Assembly (NCBI GenBank): GCA_964486135.1
Contig: CAZAKT010000008.1
Span: 1-54,275, forward strand
Reading direction: 5' to 3'
Origin: UBA4923 sp964486135
Lineage (GTDB): Bacteria; Bacillota; Clostridia; Saccharofermentanales; DTU023
DNA length: 54,275 bases
Position 1 is the stretch's first letter. The number at the start of each line of letters is the position of its first letter. The translations under genes were made by a program, and so were the position numbers. Below, one piece after another: positions 1-8,289 of this stretch. Below the pieces are notes generated by a model. It made no database searches. It saw only the letters and a program-made list of their open reading frames with translations, and was not told the DNA's origin.

Positions 1-10
1 TCTTGATCAT
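1..10 (-). CDS. 5' end of a gene leaving the window
   Basis: On the minus strand a purine-rich GGAGGAG ribosome site is followed by ATG at position 10 and the codons for Met-Ile-Lys before the window ends. Only the start is visible, so nothing can be said of function. The 269 bases between this start and the tRNA contain no convincing ORF. They hold a direct repeat of CTGAAACTTTT near 125-146 and a minus-strand TATAAT at 211-216. Confidence 0.35.
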
Positions 11-279
11 CTTTCCACTCCTCCTGCGATGCGGTTTATCCCTGAAGACCGCTCTGTATGTATAATTTAGGCTAATCAAAACCAGGGGTCGCAACCCAAT
101 CCTGGTCAGAATACCATCAAACTCTGAAACTTTTCTGAAACTTTTGATGTTTATGTAACATAAAGCACTTAAATAGGGGTAATTGGGCGGTATCTAGGGT
201 GTTTGAAGGCATTATACCCTCCTGGGGACCTTTATGCAGGATCCTGCCAGTGGATGGAAAGGCAGCCCTCTGGATTTGT

Positions 280-353
280 TGGAGCGGGTGAGGGGAATCG
301 AACCCCCGTATTTAGCTTGGGAAGCTAATGTTCTGCCATTGAACTACACCCGC
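280..353 (-). tRNA. tRNA-Gly (anticodon CCC)
   Basis: Read on the minus strand, the 74 bases fold as a tRNA. The acceptor stem GCGGGTG pairs with CACCCGC, the T-arm contains GGTTCGATTCC, and CCA is encoded. The anticodon arm is TTAGC-TTCCCAA-GCTAA, so with U33 the anticodon is CCC, reading GGG glycine codons. A minus-strand TATAAT lies at 371-376 about 18 bases upstream, without a good -35 box. The tRNA is in the same orientation as the desulfidase gene and could also be read from its transcript. Confidence 0.95.
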
Positions 354-392
354 GAAAGATTGCTCTAGGCATTATACCACGGAGGGGACTTT

Positions 393-1694
393 CTAACACT
401 CACCCTGCTTGTTCAGCATGATCTTGAGAAGGAGGTCGTCCATGTTGGTCATACCCTCCTGTGAGATCCTTCCCATATTGCGGATGGTCTCCTCGACATC
501 GCTCTCTATGACCCCATCGGTCGCCGCGATCTTCTTGCCCCGGATGGCCACATAGGCTGCCTGGACGGCTGCGTAGATGGAGATGGAGACCTTGAGGGAG
601 CAGCCCAGTTTGGCCCCGTCACAGATCATACCGGTCAGGGTACCGAACATATTCTGGACGGCCGCGATGACCTGCTCGATACTGCCACCAAGCAGGTAGA
701 CCAGGCCGGCGCTGGCGCCGACGGCGGCGGCTGTGGCGCCGCAGAGGGGGGACAGGCGGCCGTAGCTCTTCTTGACATGGATGGCTACCAGCTGGCTCAG
801 GGTCTGGGCCCGGATCAGGGCCTCCTCCGTGCTGTCCAGGTAATGGGCGGCAGCCGATACACAGACCGTGGCCGTAATCCCCTGATTGCCACTTCCCGAA
901 TTGCTCATAACAGGGATGGGGGCGCCCGCCATACGGGCGTCGGAGGCGGCGGCTGTACGTGAGGCGCAATAATCTGAGAGGGAGACTTGTTTCCGGTCGA
1001 CCTTCCGGCCCGTGATCTTGTGAGCTTCCGCGATGGACCGGCCCACCTCCAGGCCATAGCCTTTCGCCAGACCCTCCTCGGAGATACGCTCGTTCAGGAG
1101 CATGGCCTGGCGGATAATGTCCAGATGGTCCAGGTCGACCTGGGTTATGAATTCCCATATCTGGCGGAGATCATCGGCCGTGATGGCCGCTGACGGTTCC
1201 AGGAGATTGCTCATATCGTTATAGAAGGTCTGTTGGCCGTCGCTCTCCAGTTCAATGATGAGATCGTGCTTCCAGGCGACCACGGCCCGGCCTGAGTGAT
1301 TCCTGGTCCTGACCCGGACGTCAATATAGAGGGAGGGGCTGCCTTCAGGCGCCGGTTCGGTGACAATCCGCCCCTGGGCGTGAAGATCCCTGGCTTCCCG
1401 GATATGAATTTCCTGCAGATCCTGCAGAACTTGCAAGACAAGATCGGGATTCCCTCCCACAGCTCCCAGGGCCGCGGCCATGGCGGCCCCCATCTCATGG
1501 GTTCCGGGTATGTAGACGCCCAGGGCGTTCTTGTAGATATTGACGCTTGCCTTCAGCTGGATGGACTCCACGGGCTCCTGTCCTGCCTCTTTCCTTGCCA
1601 GGGCTGCCGCGTAGGCGACCGCCACCGGCTCCGTACAGCCCAGGGCGACGACCAGTTCCTCCTCCAGCTGTTTAAGAAAATAGGCCTCTTTCAT
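393..1694 (-). CDS. L-cysteine desulfidase / UPF0597 family (CdsA/CyuA-like)
   Basis: A 433-residue soluble protein of the family that includes archaeal L-cysteine desulfidase and E. coli CyuA (YhaM), annotated elsewhere as 'serine dehydratase alpha-like'. Known members split cysteine to pyruvate, ammonia and sulfide using an oxygen-labile [4Fe-4S] cluster. The GCTEP motif is at residues 19-23. Cys20, Cys318, Cys358 and Cys365 have the spacing of the archaeal cluster ligands, and the serine/glycine-rich SNSGSGNQG loop follows at about 264-272. The ATG directly abuts the TAA of the upstream zinc-ribbon gene, so the two are co-transcribed. Substrate (cysteine or a related amino acid) is inferred from family only. 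Confidence 0.85.
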   Translation of the reverse strand: MKEAYFLKQLEEELVVALGCTEPVAVAYAAALARKEAGQEPVESIQLKASVNIYKNALGVYIPGTHEMGAAMAAALGAVGGNPDLVLQVLQDLQEIHIREARDLHAQGRIVTEPAPEGSPSLYIDVRVRTRNHSGRAVVAWKHDLIIELESDGQQTFYNDMSNLLEPSAAITADDLRQIWEFITQVDLDHLDIIRQAMLLNERISEEGLAKGYGLEVGRSIAEAHKITGRKVDRKQVSLSDYCASRTAAASDARMAGAPIPVMSNSGSGNQGITATVCVSAAAHYLDSTEEALIRAQTLSQLVAIHVKKSYGRLSPLCGATAAAVGASAGLVYLLGGSIEQVIAAVQNMFGTLTGMICDGAKLGCSLKVSISIYAAVQAAYVAIRGKKIAATDGVIESDVEETIRNMGRISQEGMTNMDDLLLKIMLNKQGEC

Positions 1695-2945
1695 TTACGC
1701 TTCTACCTCAGTTTCAGGCACGCCGCTCCACTGCTTCTCCGAGACCAGATTGAGCGGCTTGCGGCAGTCGGGGCAATCCAGGGAGGCGATGTGACCCCGC
1801 TTGACCAGGGACATGCGTTCTCCGCAACGGGGGCAGCTGTAGGCAGCCGACAGGGTCCTGTCAGGGGTGATCAGGCGGAGCTGGTTCATAACTGCCAGGG
1901 TTCCACAGTTCCGGCAGCGGTAGAGTTCCCTGGAAAAGTCCAGTTCACAGTCATCCCGCTGGACCAGGTCGATCAGGATCAGGGGGTCGATCCGGCCGGC
2001 CCGGATTTCGTTCAGGATCTCCTTGAAGAGGTAGCTGTCCTCGCCATGCCGGCCCAAATGAAAAGTTTCCTCAAAGGGGCAGTCCCCGCAGGTCAGTTCA
2101 TAGGCCAGGCGCCAGGGAAGGCGGGAGGGCTTGTAGGAGGCCACCTTGATCGCTGTCCCTTCGACAGGAGCGGTGTGGTTGATGAAGAGCATGGTCCGGC
2201 TCGCCTCCTCATCGGTGACCGTCACCAGGGAGAGGGCAACCGGGTCCCCTTTTCTCTTCAGCCGGGTTCCCGGCAGATTATCCAACAGGATGGCCCGCCA
2301 GGTCCCATGGTTGGCTGGCTGGAGATCCCGGATCCTGACAAAATTGATGTAATCCTCCGGGATAAGGGGCATTTCAAGCTGCTCCAGGCGCTCGGTCAGA
2401 TTCCCCTTCTCGTCAGAAATGATCGCCTCCAGGGCCCTCCTGTAAAGGTCCAGTTCCTCTTCGTAGACTTTTTCCTTTCTTACTTCATCCCGGATGAAGC
2501 AGGCCGTCAGAATCTGTGGGTAGAGGGGATCACGCAAATAATCCAGCGACCGGAGGGCCAGGCTGCTCCTTGTCAGGGCTTCAGACCGGTGGAGGGCCAG
2601 GACCCCGTCAACAAAGGGATGGCTGGTAAGCTCTTCCGTTGGCTTGACAAGATGAACCAGGACCTGGGCCAGCAATTGGGCGGGAACAAGCAGGATCTCC
2701 TCTTCCTCAAAGAACTGGTAGGTCCCTTCCCCTGGATCGGCCAAACCCAGGAAGGCGACCTTGATCTCCTCATCCAGGAAGGCATAGGCCAGGTAACCCG
2801 TCCCGGTCTCAGGCAGGGCTTCCAGGCCTTCCAGGTCCAGCAGCCTGCGGTCCGGCGCAAGGATGAGAAACTTCTCATCCAGCTGCCAGAACTCATAGGT
2901 CTTCAGCTGGTGGCGTTTAATGATCTTGGTATTCAGTTCTTTCAT
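1695..2945 (-). CDS. Uncharacterised protein with C-terminal zinc ribbons
   Basis: I do not recognise a characterised family. The chosen ATG at 2945 begins MKELNTKIIK; an in-frame ATG at 3008 would add 21 basic residues. Neither has a strong ribosome site. The N-terminal two thirds is acidic, mixed alpha/beta and has no signal peptide or membrane segment. The last ~100 residues carry several Cys pairs (CGDC, CRNC, CPRC, CPDC) typical of small zinc ribbons. It is on the same strand as the lysine operon 155 bases past crt (counted from this start) and directly before the desulfidase. A regulatory or nucleic-acid-binding role is possible but not shown. Confidence 0.7.
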   Translation of the reverse strand: MKELNTKIIKRHQLKTYEFWQLDEKFLILAPDRRLLDLEGLEALPETGTGYLAYAFLDEEIKVAFLGLADPGEGTYQFFEEEEILLVPAQLLAQVLVHLVKPTEELTSHPFVDGVLALHRSEALTRSSLALRSLDYLRDPLYPQILTACFIRDEVRKEKVYEEELDLYRRALEAIISDEKGNLTERLEQLEMPLIPEDYINFVRIRDLQPANHGTWRAILLDNLPGTRLKRKGDPVALSLVTVTDEEASRTMLFINHTAPVEGTAIKVASYKPSRLPWRLAYELTCGDCPFEETFHLGRHGEDSYLFKEILNEIRAGRIDPLILIDLVQRDDCELDFSRELYRCRNCGTLAVMNQLRLITPDRTLSAAYSCPRCGERMSLVKRGHIASLDCPDCRKPLNLVSEKQWSGVPETEVEA

Positions 2946-3100
2946 ATAGCTTGTCGCGGTCCCATCCCGGGTGACCCTGGATGGAGAGACGCGAACCCTC
3001 CCTTTCATAGTGCTGGCAAGCCCGATCAGGCCAAGTCAGTATCGAAAAATTCCCTCTCCATCATTCTACAATAGTGGCCGGCAATTCCTGCTACCAGGTA

Positions 3101-3880
3101 TCATTCCCCCTCAAAGGCCGGAAGCTCCTCCTTATCCAGGAAGGCCCTCATTGCCCTTTTTTGATCCTTGGTTTCGAAACAGCGGCCAAAGCAGATCTTC
3201 TCTAATTCAAGGCCCTCTTCCAGGGTCAGTTCCCGGCCGTCGCGGACAGCCCTTTTTGCTTCCCGGACAGCGACCGGGGCCTTCTTGGCGATTGTTTCGG
3301 CCAGCTCCCAGGCACGGGGGAGGAGCTCTTCCGCTGACGTAACTTCCGTCAGCAGGCCCAGCCGCCAAGCCTCCCTGGCGTCGAAGCGACGGCCTGTCAG
3401 GATCAGGTCCAGGGCAGTCATGGGAATGGTCAGCCTGGCCAGCCTTTGGGTCCCACCCCAGCCGGGAATGATGCCCAACCCTGTCTCAGGGAAGGCGAAG
3501 CGGGCCGTCTCGGAAGCGAGCCGGAGGTCACAGGCCAGGGCCAGCTCCAAGCCGCCCCCCAGGGCATAACCGTTGATGGCGGCGATGAGGGGAAGGGGGC
3601 AGTTGTAGACCTGCTGGAAGATCCGGTTGCCAAAATGGGCGAACTCCTCCGCCTCCTGACGGTTGAGATCGGCCATCTCATCGATGTCAGCGCCCGCTAT
3701 GAAGGCCCGGTCACCGGCGCCGGTGATGATAACCGCCCGGACATCCCTCCTGTCATTGAGCTTGGAGAAGCTATCCGAAAGCTCCTGGAGGATGGCGCGG
3801 TTGAGCGCGTTCAGGCCCTTGGGCCGGTTAACAGTGATCTGGACGATCTGCCCTTTTTCTTCAATTAATAGCTGGTCCAT
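3101..3880 (-). CDS. crt: Enoyl-CoA hydratase / crotonase (3-hydroxybutyryl-CoA dehydratase)
   Basis: A 259-residue cytoplasmic crotonase-fold enzyme that interconverts crotonyl-CoA and 3-hydroxybutyryl-CoA. The oxyanion-hole segment AFIAGADIDEM is at residues 59-69, and both catalytic glutamates are present: Glu112 in GGGLELALACD and Glu132 in PETGLG. Length is normal for the family. It is the last gene of the lysine operon, 12 bases after thl. Crotonyl-CoA is the product of the Kal step upstream, so here the enzyme probably hydrates it and feeds Hbd. The reverse direction, as in butyrate formation, cannot be excluded. Confidence 0.93.
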   Translation of the reverse strand: MDQLLIEEKGQIVQITVNRPKGLNALNRAILQELSDSFSKLNDRRDVRAVIITGAGDRAFIAGADIDEMADLNRQEAEEFAHFGNRIFQQVYNCPLPLIAAINGYALGGGLELALACDLRLASETARFAFPETGLGIIPGWGGTQRLARLTIPMTALDLILTGRRFDAREAWRLGLLTEVTSAEELLPRAWELAETIAKKAPVAVREAKRAVRDGRELTLEEGLELEKICFGRCFETKDQKRAMRAFLDKEELPAFEGE

Positions 3881-3892
3881 ATTATGCTCCCC

Positions 3893-5068
3893 TCATCTTT
3901 CGACCAGGGCGGCTATCCCCATGCCGCCTCCTATGGCCAGCGCGGCCAGGCCGCGTTTGACATTCCTTTTTTCCATTTCGTACAGCAGGCTGACCAGGAT
4001 CCTGGCGCCCGAGGCCCCGACCGGATGCCCCAGGGCGATGGCGCCCCCATTCACGTTGACCCTGGAGGGGTCCACCCCCAGAGCCTTGATGACGGCCACC
4101 GTCTGGGCGGCAAAGGCTTCATTGAATTCAAAGAGATCGATCTGGTCAAGGGACAGGCCGGTGTCATCCAGGATTTTTCTGGTCGCGTAATAGGGGCCCA
4201 GGCCCATGAGGGCCGGGTCCAGGCCAACCGTGGCGCCGGCCTTGAGCGTCGCCTGCGGGGTCAGACCCCTTTTTTCGGCCTCTTCCCGGCTCATGACAAG
4301 CAGGGCGGCCGCCCCGTCGTTGAGACCTGAACTGTTGCCCAAGGTCACCGTCCCCTCTTTTTCAAAGGCCGGCCGCAGATTCCCGAGACCCTCGAGGGTG
4401 GTCTGGGGCCGGGGGTATTCGTCCTGATCGAAGTCAAGTTGATCTCTTCCGGCTGGGATTTTCAGGGGAAAGATCTCCGATTTAAAGCGACCCGTCTCCT
4501 GGGCCTTTTTCGCCCTCATCTGGCTTTCCAGGGCATAGGCATCCTGTTCCTCCCGGCTGACCCCATATTGCCTGGCCACCCGCTCTGCCGTTACCCCTAC
4601 ATGGTAGTCGCCGAAGGCATCCCAGACACCATCCTTGACCATACTGTCGATCAGGCGGCCATCCCCCATGCGGTAGCCCCCTCTCAATTTATCCAGCAGG
4701 TAGGGAGCCGCCGACATATTCTCCATACCGCCTGCCACCAGGATCCCCGCCTCCCCACTCCTGATCTGGGCGGCAGCCAGGAGGAGGGTTTTCAGGCCAG
4801 AACCACAACCGCAATTCACGGTCACGGCGGGCACCTCTTCCGGGATCCCCGCCCTTATGGCGGCCTGCCGGGCCGGATTTTGGCCCAGGCCCCCCGATAG
4901 GGCGCAACCCATGAGGACTTCCTGGACCTCCCCTGCCTGGAGGCCGGCACGGACCAGGGTCTGGCCAATCACTTCCGCTCCGAGTTCAACGGCCGGGACC
5001 TTGGCCAGGGAACCATTGAATGAACCGATGGCTGTCCGGCAGGCTCCCAGGATTACGATCTCTTTCAT
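3893..5068 (-). CDS. Acetyl-CoA acetyltransferase-type thiolase, second catalytic Cys replaced
   Basis: A 391-residue thiolase of the ThlA/AtoB type, expected to cleave acetoacetyl-CoA with CoA to two acetyl-CoA. The nucleophilic Cys88 sits in NCGCGSG, and the FNEAF motif and the GHPVGASG histidine loop are intact. However, the near-invariant C-terminal CIGGG motif reads AIGGG: residue 378, normally the cysteine acid/base, is alanine (codon GCC). Two base changes separate GCC from TGC, so one sequencing error does not explain it. It lies between hbd and crt in the lysine operon. Activity, if any, would need another proton donor. Confidence 0.92.
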   Translation of the reverse strand: MKEIVILGACRTAIGSFNGSLAKVPAVELGAEVIGQTLVRAGLQAGEVQEVLMGCALSGGLGQNPARQAAIRAGIPEEVPAVTVNCGCGSGLKTLLLAAAQIRSGEAGILVAGGMENMSAAPYLLDKLRGGYRMGDGRLIDSMVKDGVWDAFGDYHVGVTAERVARQYGVSREEQDAYALESQMRAKKAQETGRFKSEIFPLKIPAGRDQLDFDQDEYPRPQTTLEGLGNLRPAFEKEGTVTLGNSSGLNDGAAALLVMSREEAEKRGLTPQATLKAGATVGLDPALMGLGPYYATRKILDDTGLSLDQIDLFEFNEAFAAQTVAVIKALGVDPSRVNVNGGAIALGHPVGASGARILVSLLYEMEKRNVKRGLAALAIGGGMGIAALVER

Positions 5069-5079
5069 AGGAACCTCCC

Positions 5080-5919
5080 TCAGTAGCTGTAGAAACCCTG
5101 ACCGGTCTTGACGCCCAGCTTGCCTGCCCGGACCATGCGCTTCAGGAGGAGGCTGGGCCGGTACTTGGGGTCGTTGGTCTCAGAGAGCAGGGTCTCCATA
5201 ATATGGAGGACAATATCGTTTCCGATAAAATCGGCCAGCTGGAGGGGGCCCATGGGATGATTGGCACCCAGACGCATGGCCAGGTCAATCGCCTCCCGGT
5301 CCGCCACGCCCCGGTCCAGGAGATCGATAGCCTCGTTGATCATGGGGATCAGGATCCGGTTGACAATGAAGCCGGGACTCTCCTGGCAGAGGACCGGCTC
5401 CTTGCCGATGGCCCTCACCAGGGCCAGGGCCTGGTCCACGCTGGCATCCGAGCTGCTTGAGCCCCTGACGATCTCGACAAGCTTCATGACGGGGGCCGGG
5501 TTGAAGAAATGAATGCCAATAAATTGGGACTCATGCTTCAGGCCGGCGGCCATCTCGGTGATGGAGAGGGAGGAGGTATTGCTGGCGAAGAGGCAACTAT
5601 CGCTACAAATCCCATCCAGTTCCAGGAAGAGTTGGCGCTTGGCTGCCATATTCTCAAAGATGGCTTCCAGGACGAGATCGGCAGTGGCCGCCTCCCCCGG
5701 GTCGCAGGTCCTTGACAGGCGCGAGAGTACCGCCTCCTTTTCCTCCGCCGATATACGGCCCCTGTCCGCCTGACGGGTCAGCTGCTTCTCGATCAGGGCA
5801 TGGCCCCGGCCCGTCAGTTCCTCTGTCCTGTCAAACATAAGTGTCTCATGGCCATGGCTGGCGAATACCTGGGCGATGCCCGCCCCCATGGTGCCGCATC
5901 CGGCGACAAATACTTTCAT
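5080..5919 (-). CDS. hbd: 3-hydroxybutyryl-CoA dehydrogenase
   Basis: A 279-residue NAD(P)-dependent dehydrogenase that interconverts 3-hydroxybutyryl-CoA and acetoacetyl-CoA. The N-terminal dinucleotide fold starts at residue 5 with AGCGTMGAGIAQ. The catalytic segment HFFNPAPVMKLVEIVRG and the C-terminal helical substrate domain ending KTGQGFYSY are typical of the family. Its ATG overlaps the kamE stop by 4 bases (ATGA), so the two are translationally coupled. Its position after kamE suggests oxidation of the C4 chain produced from lysine, making NADH. Confidence 0.93.
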   Translation of the reverse strand: MKVFVAGCGTMGAGIAQVFASHGHETLMFDRTEELTGRGHALIEKQLTRQADRGRISAEEKEAVLSRLSRTCDPGEAATADLVLEAIFENMAAKRQLFLELDGICSDSCLFASNTSSLSITEMAAGLKHESQFIGIHFFNPAPVMKLVEIVRGSSSSDASVDQALALVRAIGKEPVLCQESPGFIVNRILIPMINEAIDLLDRGVADREAIDLAMRLGANHPMGPLQLADFIGNDIVLHIMETLLSETNDPKYRPSLLLKRMVRAGKLGVKTGQGFYSY

Positions 5920-6701
5920 AGCTTCTCCTCCTCAATCTTTTCCTTGAAAGCCCGCTCCTGGCGCCTGGCAAGTTCGGTCACAATGAATCCCGCCACATGA
6001 TCCGCGTACTTCCCCGGACCAAAGCCGGCATCACAGCCCAGTTCCTTGGCCAGGTCATGGGTCATACGCGGGCCACCGGCAATAAGCAGGAAACGGTCGC
6101 GGATGGATTCGGCTTCCAGGAGCTCGACCAGTTCCGTGATGTTATGGATGTGGATGTCCTTCTGGGTCACTGTCTGCGACACCAGGAGGACATCGGCCTC
6201 AAAATGGACGGCTTCCCGGATGAAGACCTCATTCTCGACCTGACTGCCCAGGTTGAGGGTCTCAAACATGGCATAGCGCTCCAGCCCATAGCGACCGGCA
6301 AAACCCTTCATATTCATGATGGCATCGATCCCTACCGTGTGGGCATCCGTCCCTGTACTGGCCCCGATGACCCTGATCTTCCTGCCCAGCTGTTCACGGA
6401 TGAACTGGTCCGTCTCCTCCAGGCTCATGACCGGTGACTCAAGGGAGCCGGCCTCCAGCTTGGTATAGTCGATGCCCTTTTCCAGGGTCCCGTAAGCGAT
6501 GAAATAGGTGAAGCCCCCATCGAGCGCCTCATGCCAGGCGATCAGGGGTTCGGTCAGGCCCAGGGACTGGAGAATGGCCCGGGCGGCCTCCACGGCCCGG
6601 TCATCGTCCGGGACGGGCAGGGTGAAGCTGAGTTGGATCCGCCCATCATCCATGGTGTCCCCGTAGGGCTTGAGGTGGGTGAGATCAGCCTTCCTTTCCA
6701 T
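5916..6701 (-). CDS. kamE: Lysine 5,6-aminomutase, beta (B12-binding) subunit
   Basis: A 261-residue subunit of the adenosylcobalamin- and PLP-dependent aminomutase that moves the terminal amino group of beta-lysine or D-lysine from C6 to C5. The base-off cobalamin motif DAHTVG is at residues 119-124 (His121 the cobalt ligand). Lys132 in NMKG corresponds to the lysine that holds PLP in characterised KamE. The Rossmann B12 domain continues to a glycine-rich LLIAGGPRM strand. It overlaps the 3' end of kamD by 17 bases, as expected for subunits made together. Confidence 0.93.
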   Translation of the reverse strand: MERKADLTHLKPYGDTMDDGRIQLSFTLPVPDDDRAVEAARAILQSLGLTEPLIAWHEALDGGFTYFIAYGTLEKGIDYTKLEAGSLESPVMSLEETDQFIREQLGRKIRVIGASTGTDAHTVGIDAIMNMKGFAGRYGLERYAMFETLNLGSQVENEVFIREAVHFEADVLLVSQTVTQKDIHIHNITELVELLEAESIRDRFLLIAGGPRMTHDLAKELGCDAGFGPGKYADHVAGFIVTELARRQERAFKEKIEEEKL

Positions 6702-8289
6702 ATTTCACCTCCTGGGCCAGGATTTCCTGCTCCTCAAAAAAGAGGCTGGGGAAGGGGTTGTCATAGTCATCATGTTTGAGGATAACCCCGTCCAGGCCCT
6801 TGCCGCCCCCGGCCCGTCTCCTGATACCGGCAAAACGGCCGGCTTCCAGTGCTTCGAAAAGACCGTCCCTCCGGATCGACTCCAGGAGCTCCAGCGCCTT
6901 GTCCAGGACCAGGCGGGCCCGCTCCTCCATGATACCGCCTTCCTTGTAATCGATTTCAGCGCCAAGTCCCCCCAGGGCCCGGGCGATATAACGGGCACTT
7001 TCCAGGGCCTGGGCCCGGTCCCCTATGTGAGGGGTGTGGATGGCCTCCGTCATCATGCCCAGGAGGAGGAACTGCTGGCCGGTCAGGACCGCGACAATGT
7101 TGAAGAGGGCGTCCTGGACCTGGCCCTTGAAAATATTGCCGGTCATATGCTTGGTCGGCGGCATATATTTCAGGGGGGCCCGGGGGAATATCTGGCGGGT
7201 CATCTGGGCCTGGGCCAATTCGTAGACAAAGGAGTTGGCCAGGCCGGGGTCGATCTCAAAGGCGTGACCCAGTCCGATCTGCCCCTCCGCCATACCTGCG
7301 CTCAGGGCGAACTGCTCGTTGATGAACTGGGAGGCCAGGACGGTATGCGCCTCTTCAAAGGCATCTGCTGTCGTCAGATAATTATCTTCACCCGTATTGA
7401 TGATGACACCGGCCGCCCCATTGATCATGCGGGAAAAGCCTTGATCGATCAGGGTCCGACGCATGTTGATATCCCGGAAGAGAACCCCGTAAAGGGCGTC
7501 ATTCAGCATGACATCCACCCGCTCCTGCGCCCCCAGGACGGCAATCTCCGGCATGCAGAGCCCTGAGCAGTAGTTGCAAAGGCGGATATAGCGGCCGAGC
7601 TCCCCCCCGCTTTGATCCAGGGCCTGGCGCATGAGGCGGAAGTTCTCCCGGGTAGCCATGGTTCCACCGAAACCCTCTGTGGTGGCCCCATGGGGAACAA
7701 AATCCAGCAGGCTCTGGCCGGTCGTCCGGATGACGGCGATGACGTCCGCGCCCTGGCGGGCGGCAGCCTTGGCCTGGACAATATCCTCATAAATATTGCC
7801 GGTCGCGACAATGGCGTAGAGCCAGGGGGCCGGCCGCTCCCCGTAGCCTTCAATCAAACCCTCCCGGGTCTTGCGGCCGGTCCGGATAGCGGACAGGGTC
7901 TCCACGGCCCTTTCCCTGGCCCAAAGCCGGCAGTCGTAGGGATCCTGCTTCTCGAGTTCCGTGAGATCGATCCTTCCGGCCCCCAGGTCTTCCGCAATTC
8001 GCAGGGGGGTCAGGCCGGACGTAAGGGAGGCCTGGGCCAACCAGTAGGCGGCGCCCCGGTTCAGGACTCCCTTGGCCTTGAGCTGGTCGACGACCAGATT
8101 GACCAGGGGGATCCCCTCCTGATTGACGCCGTCAATCCCCAGGAGACGGCATACGGCACGTTCCACCGTGACCGTCGTATAGGGGGCCAGTTCCTCGATC
8201 ACCCGGTCGGCAATGGAGGCGGCCGCCTCCTTTGATGCCTCTATCTTGTCCCAGTCAAGTTTCAGTTCGGCCATAAAGCCTCCAATCAT
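6685..8289 (-). CDS. kamD: Lysine 5,6-aminomutase, alpha subunit
   Basis: A roughly 530-residue TIM-barrel subunit that binds lysine, PLP and adenosylcobalamin together with KamE. Family-like stretches include the ATGNIYEDIVQAKAAA segment and the PPTKHMTGNIFKGQ segment. Two starts are possible. ATG at 8289 overlaps the kamC stop (ATGA). ATG at 8274 gives MAELKLDWDKIE, close to the usual N-terminus, and has GGAGG 4 bases upstream. It sits between kamC and kamE in the lysine operon. Confidence 0.92.
   Translation of the reverse strand: MIGGFMAELKLDWDKIEASKEAAASIADRVIEELAPYTTVTVERAVCRLLGIDGVNQEGIPLVNLVVDQLKAKGVLNRGAAYWLAQASLTSGLTPLRIAEDLGAGRIDLTELEKQDPYDCRLWARERAVETLSAIRTGRKTREGLIEGYGERPAPWLYAIVATGNIYEDIVQAKAAARQGADVIAVIRTTGQSLLDFVPHGATTEGFGGTMATRENFRLMRQALDQSGGELGRYIRLCNYCSGLCMPEIAVLGAQERVDVMLNDALYGVLFRDINMRRTLIDQGFSRMINGAAGVIINTGEDNYLTTADAFEEAHTVLASQFINEQFALSAGMAEGQIGLGHAFEIDPGLANSFVYELAQAQMTRQIFPRAPLKYMPPTKHMTGNIFKGQVQDALFNIVAVLTGQQFLLLGMMTEAIHTPHIGDRAQALESARYIARALGGLGAEIDYKEGGIMEERARLVLDKALELLESIRRDGLFEALEAGRFAGIRRRAGGGKGLDGVILKHDDYDNPFPSLFFEEQEILAQEVKYGKEG

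Noticed and set aside
1296..3074. 592-residue plus-strand open frame opposite the desulfidase and zinc-ribbon genes
   Set aside because: It is antisense to two genes with clear family or coding features. Its composition is Gln/Gly/Pro-rich without domains, as expected of a shadow frame in GC-rich DNA.
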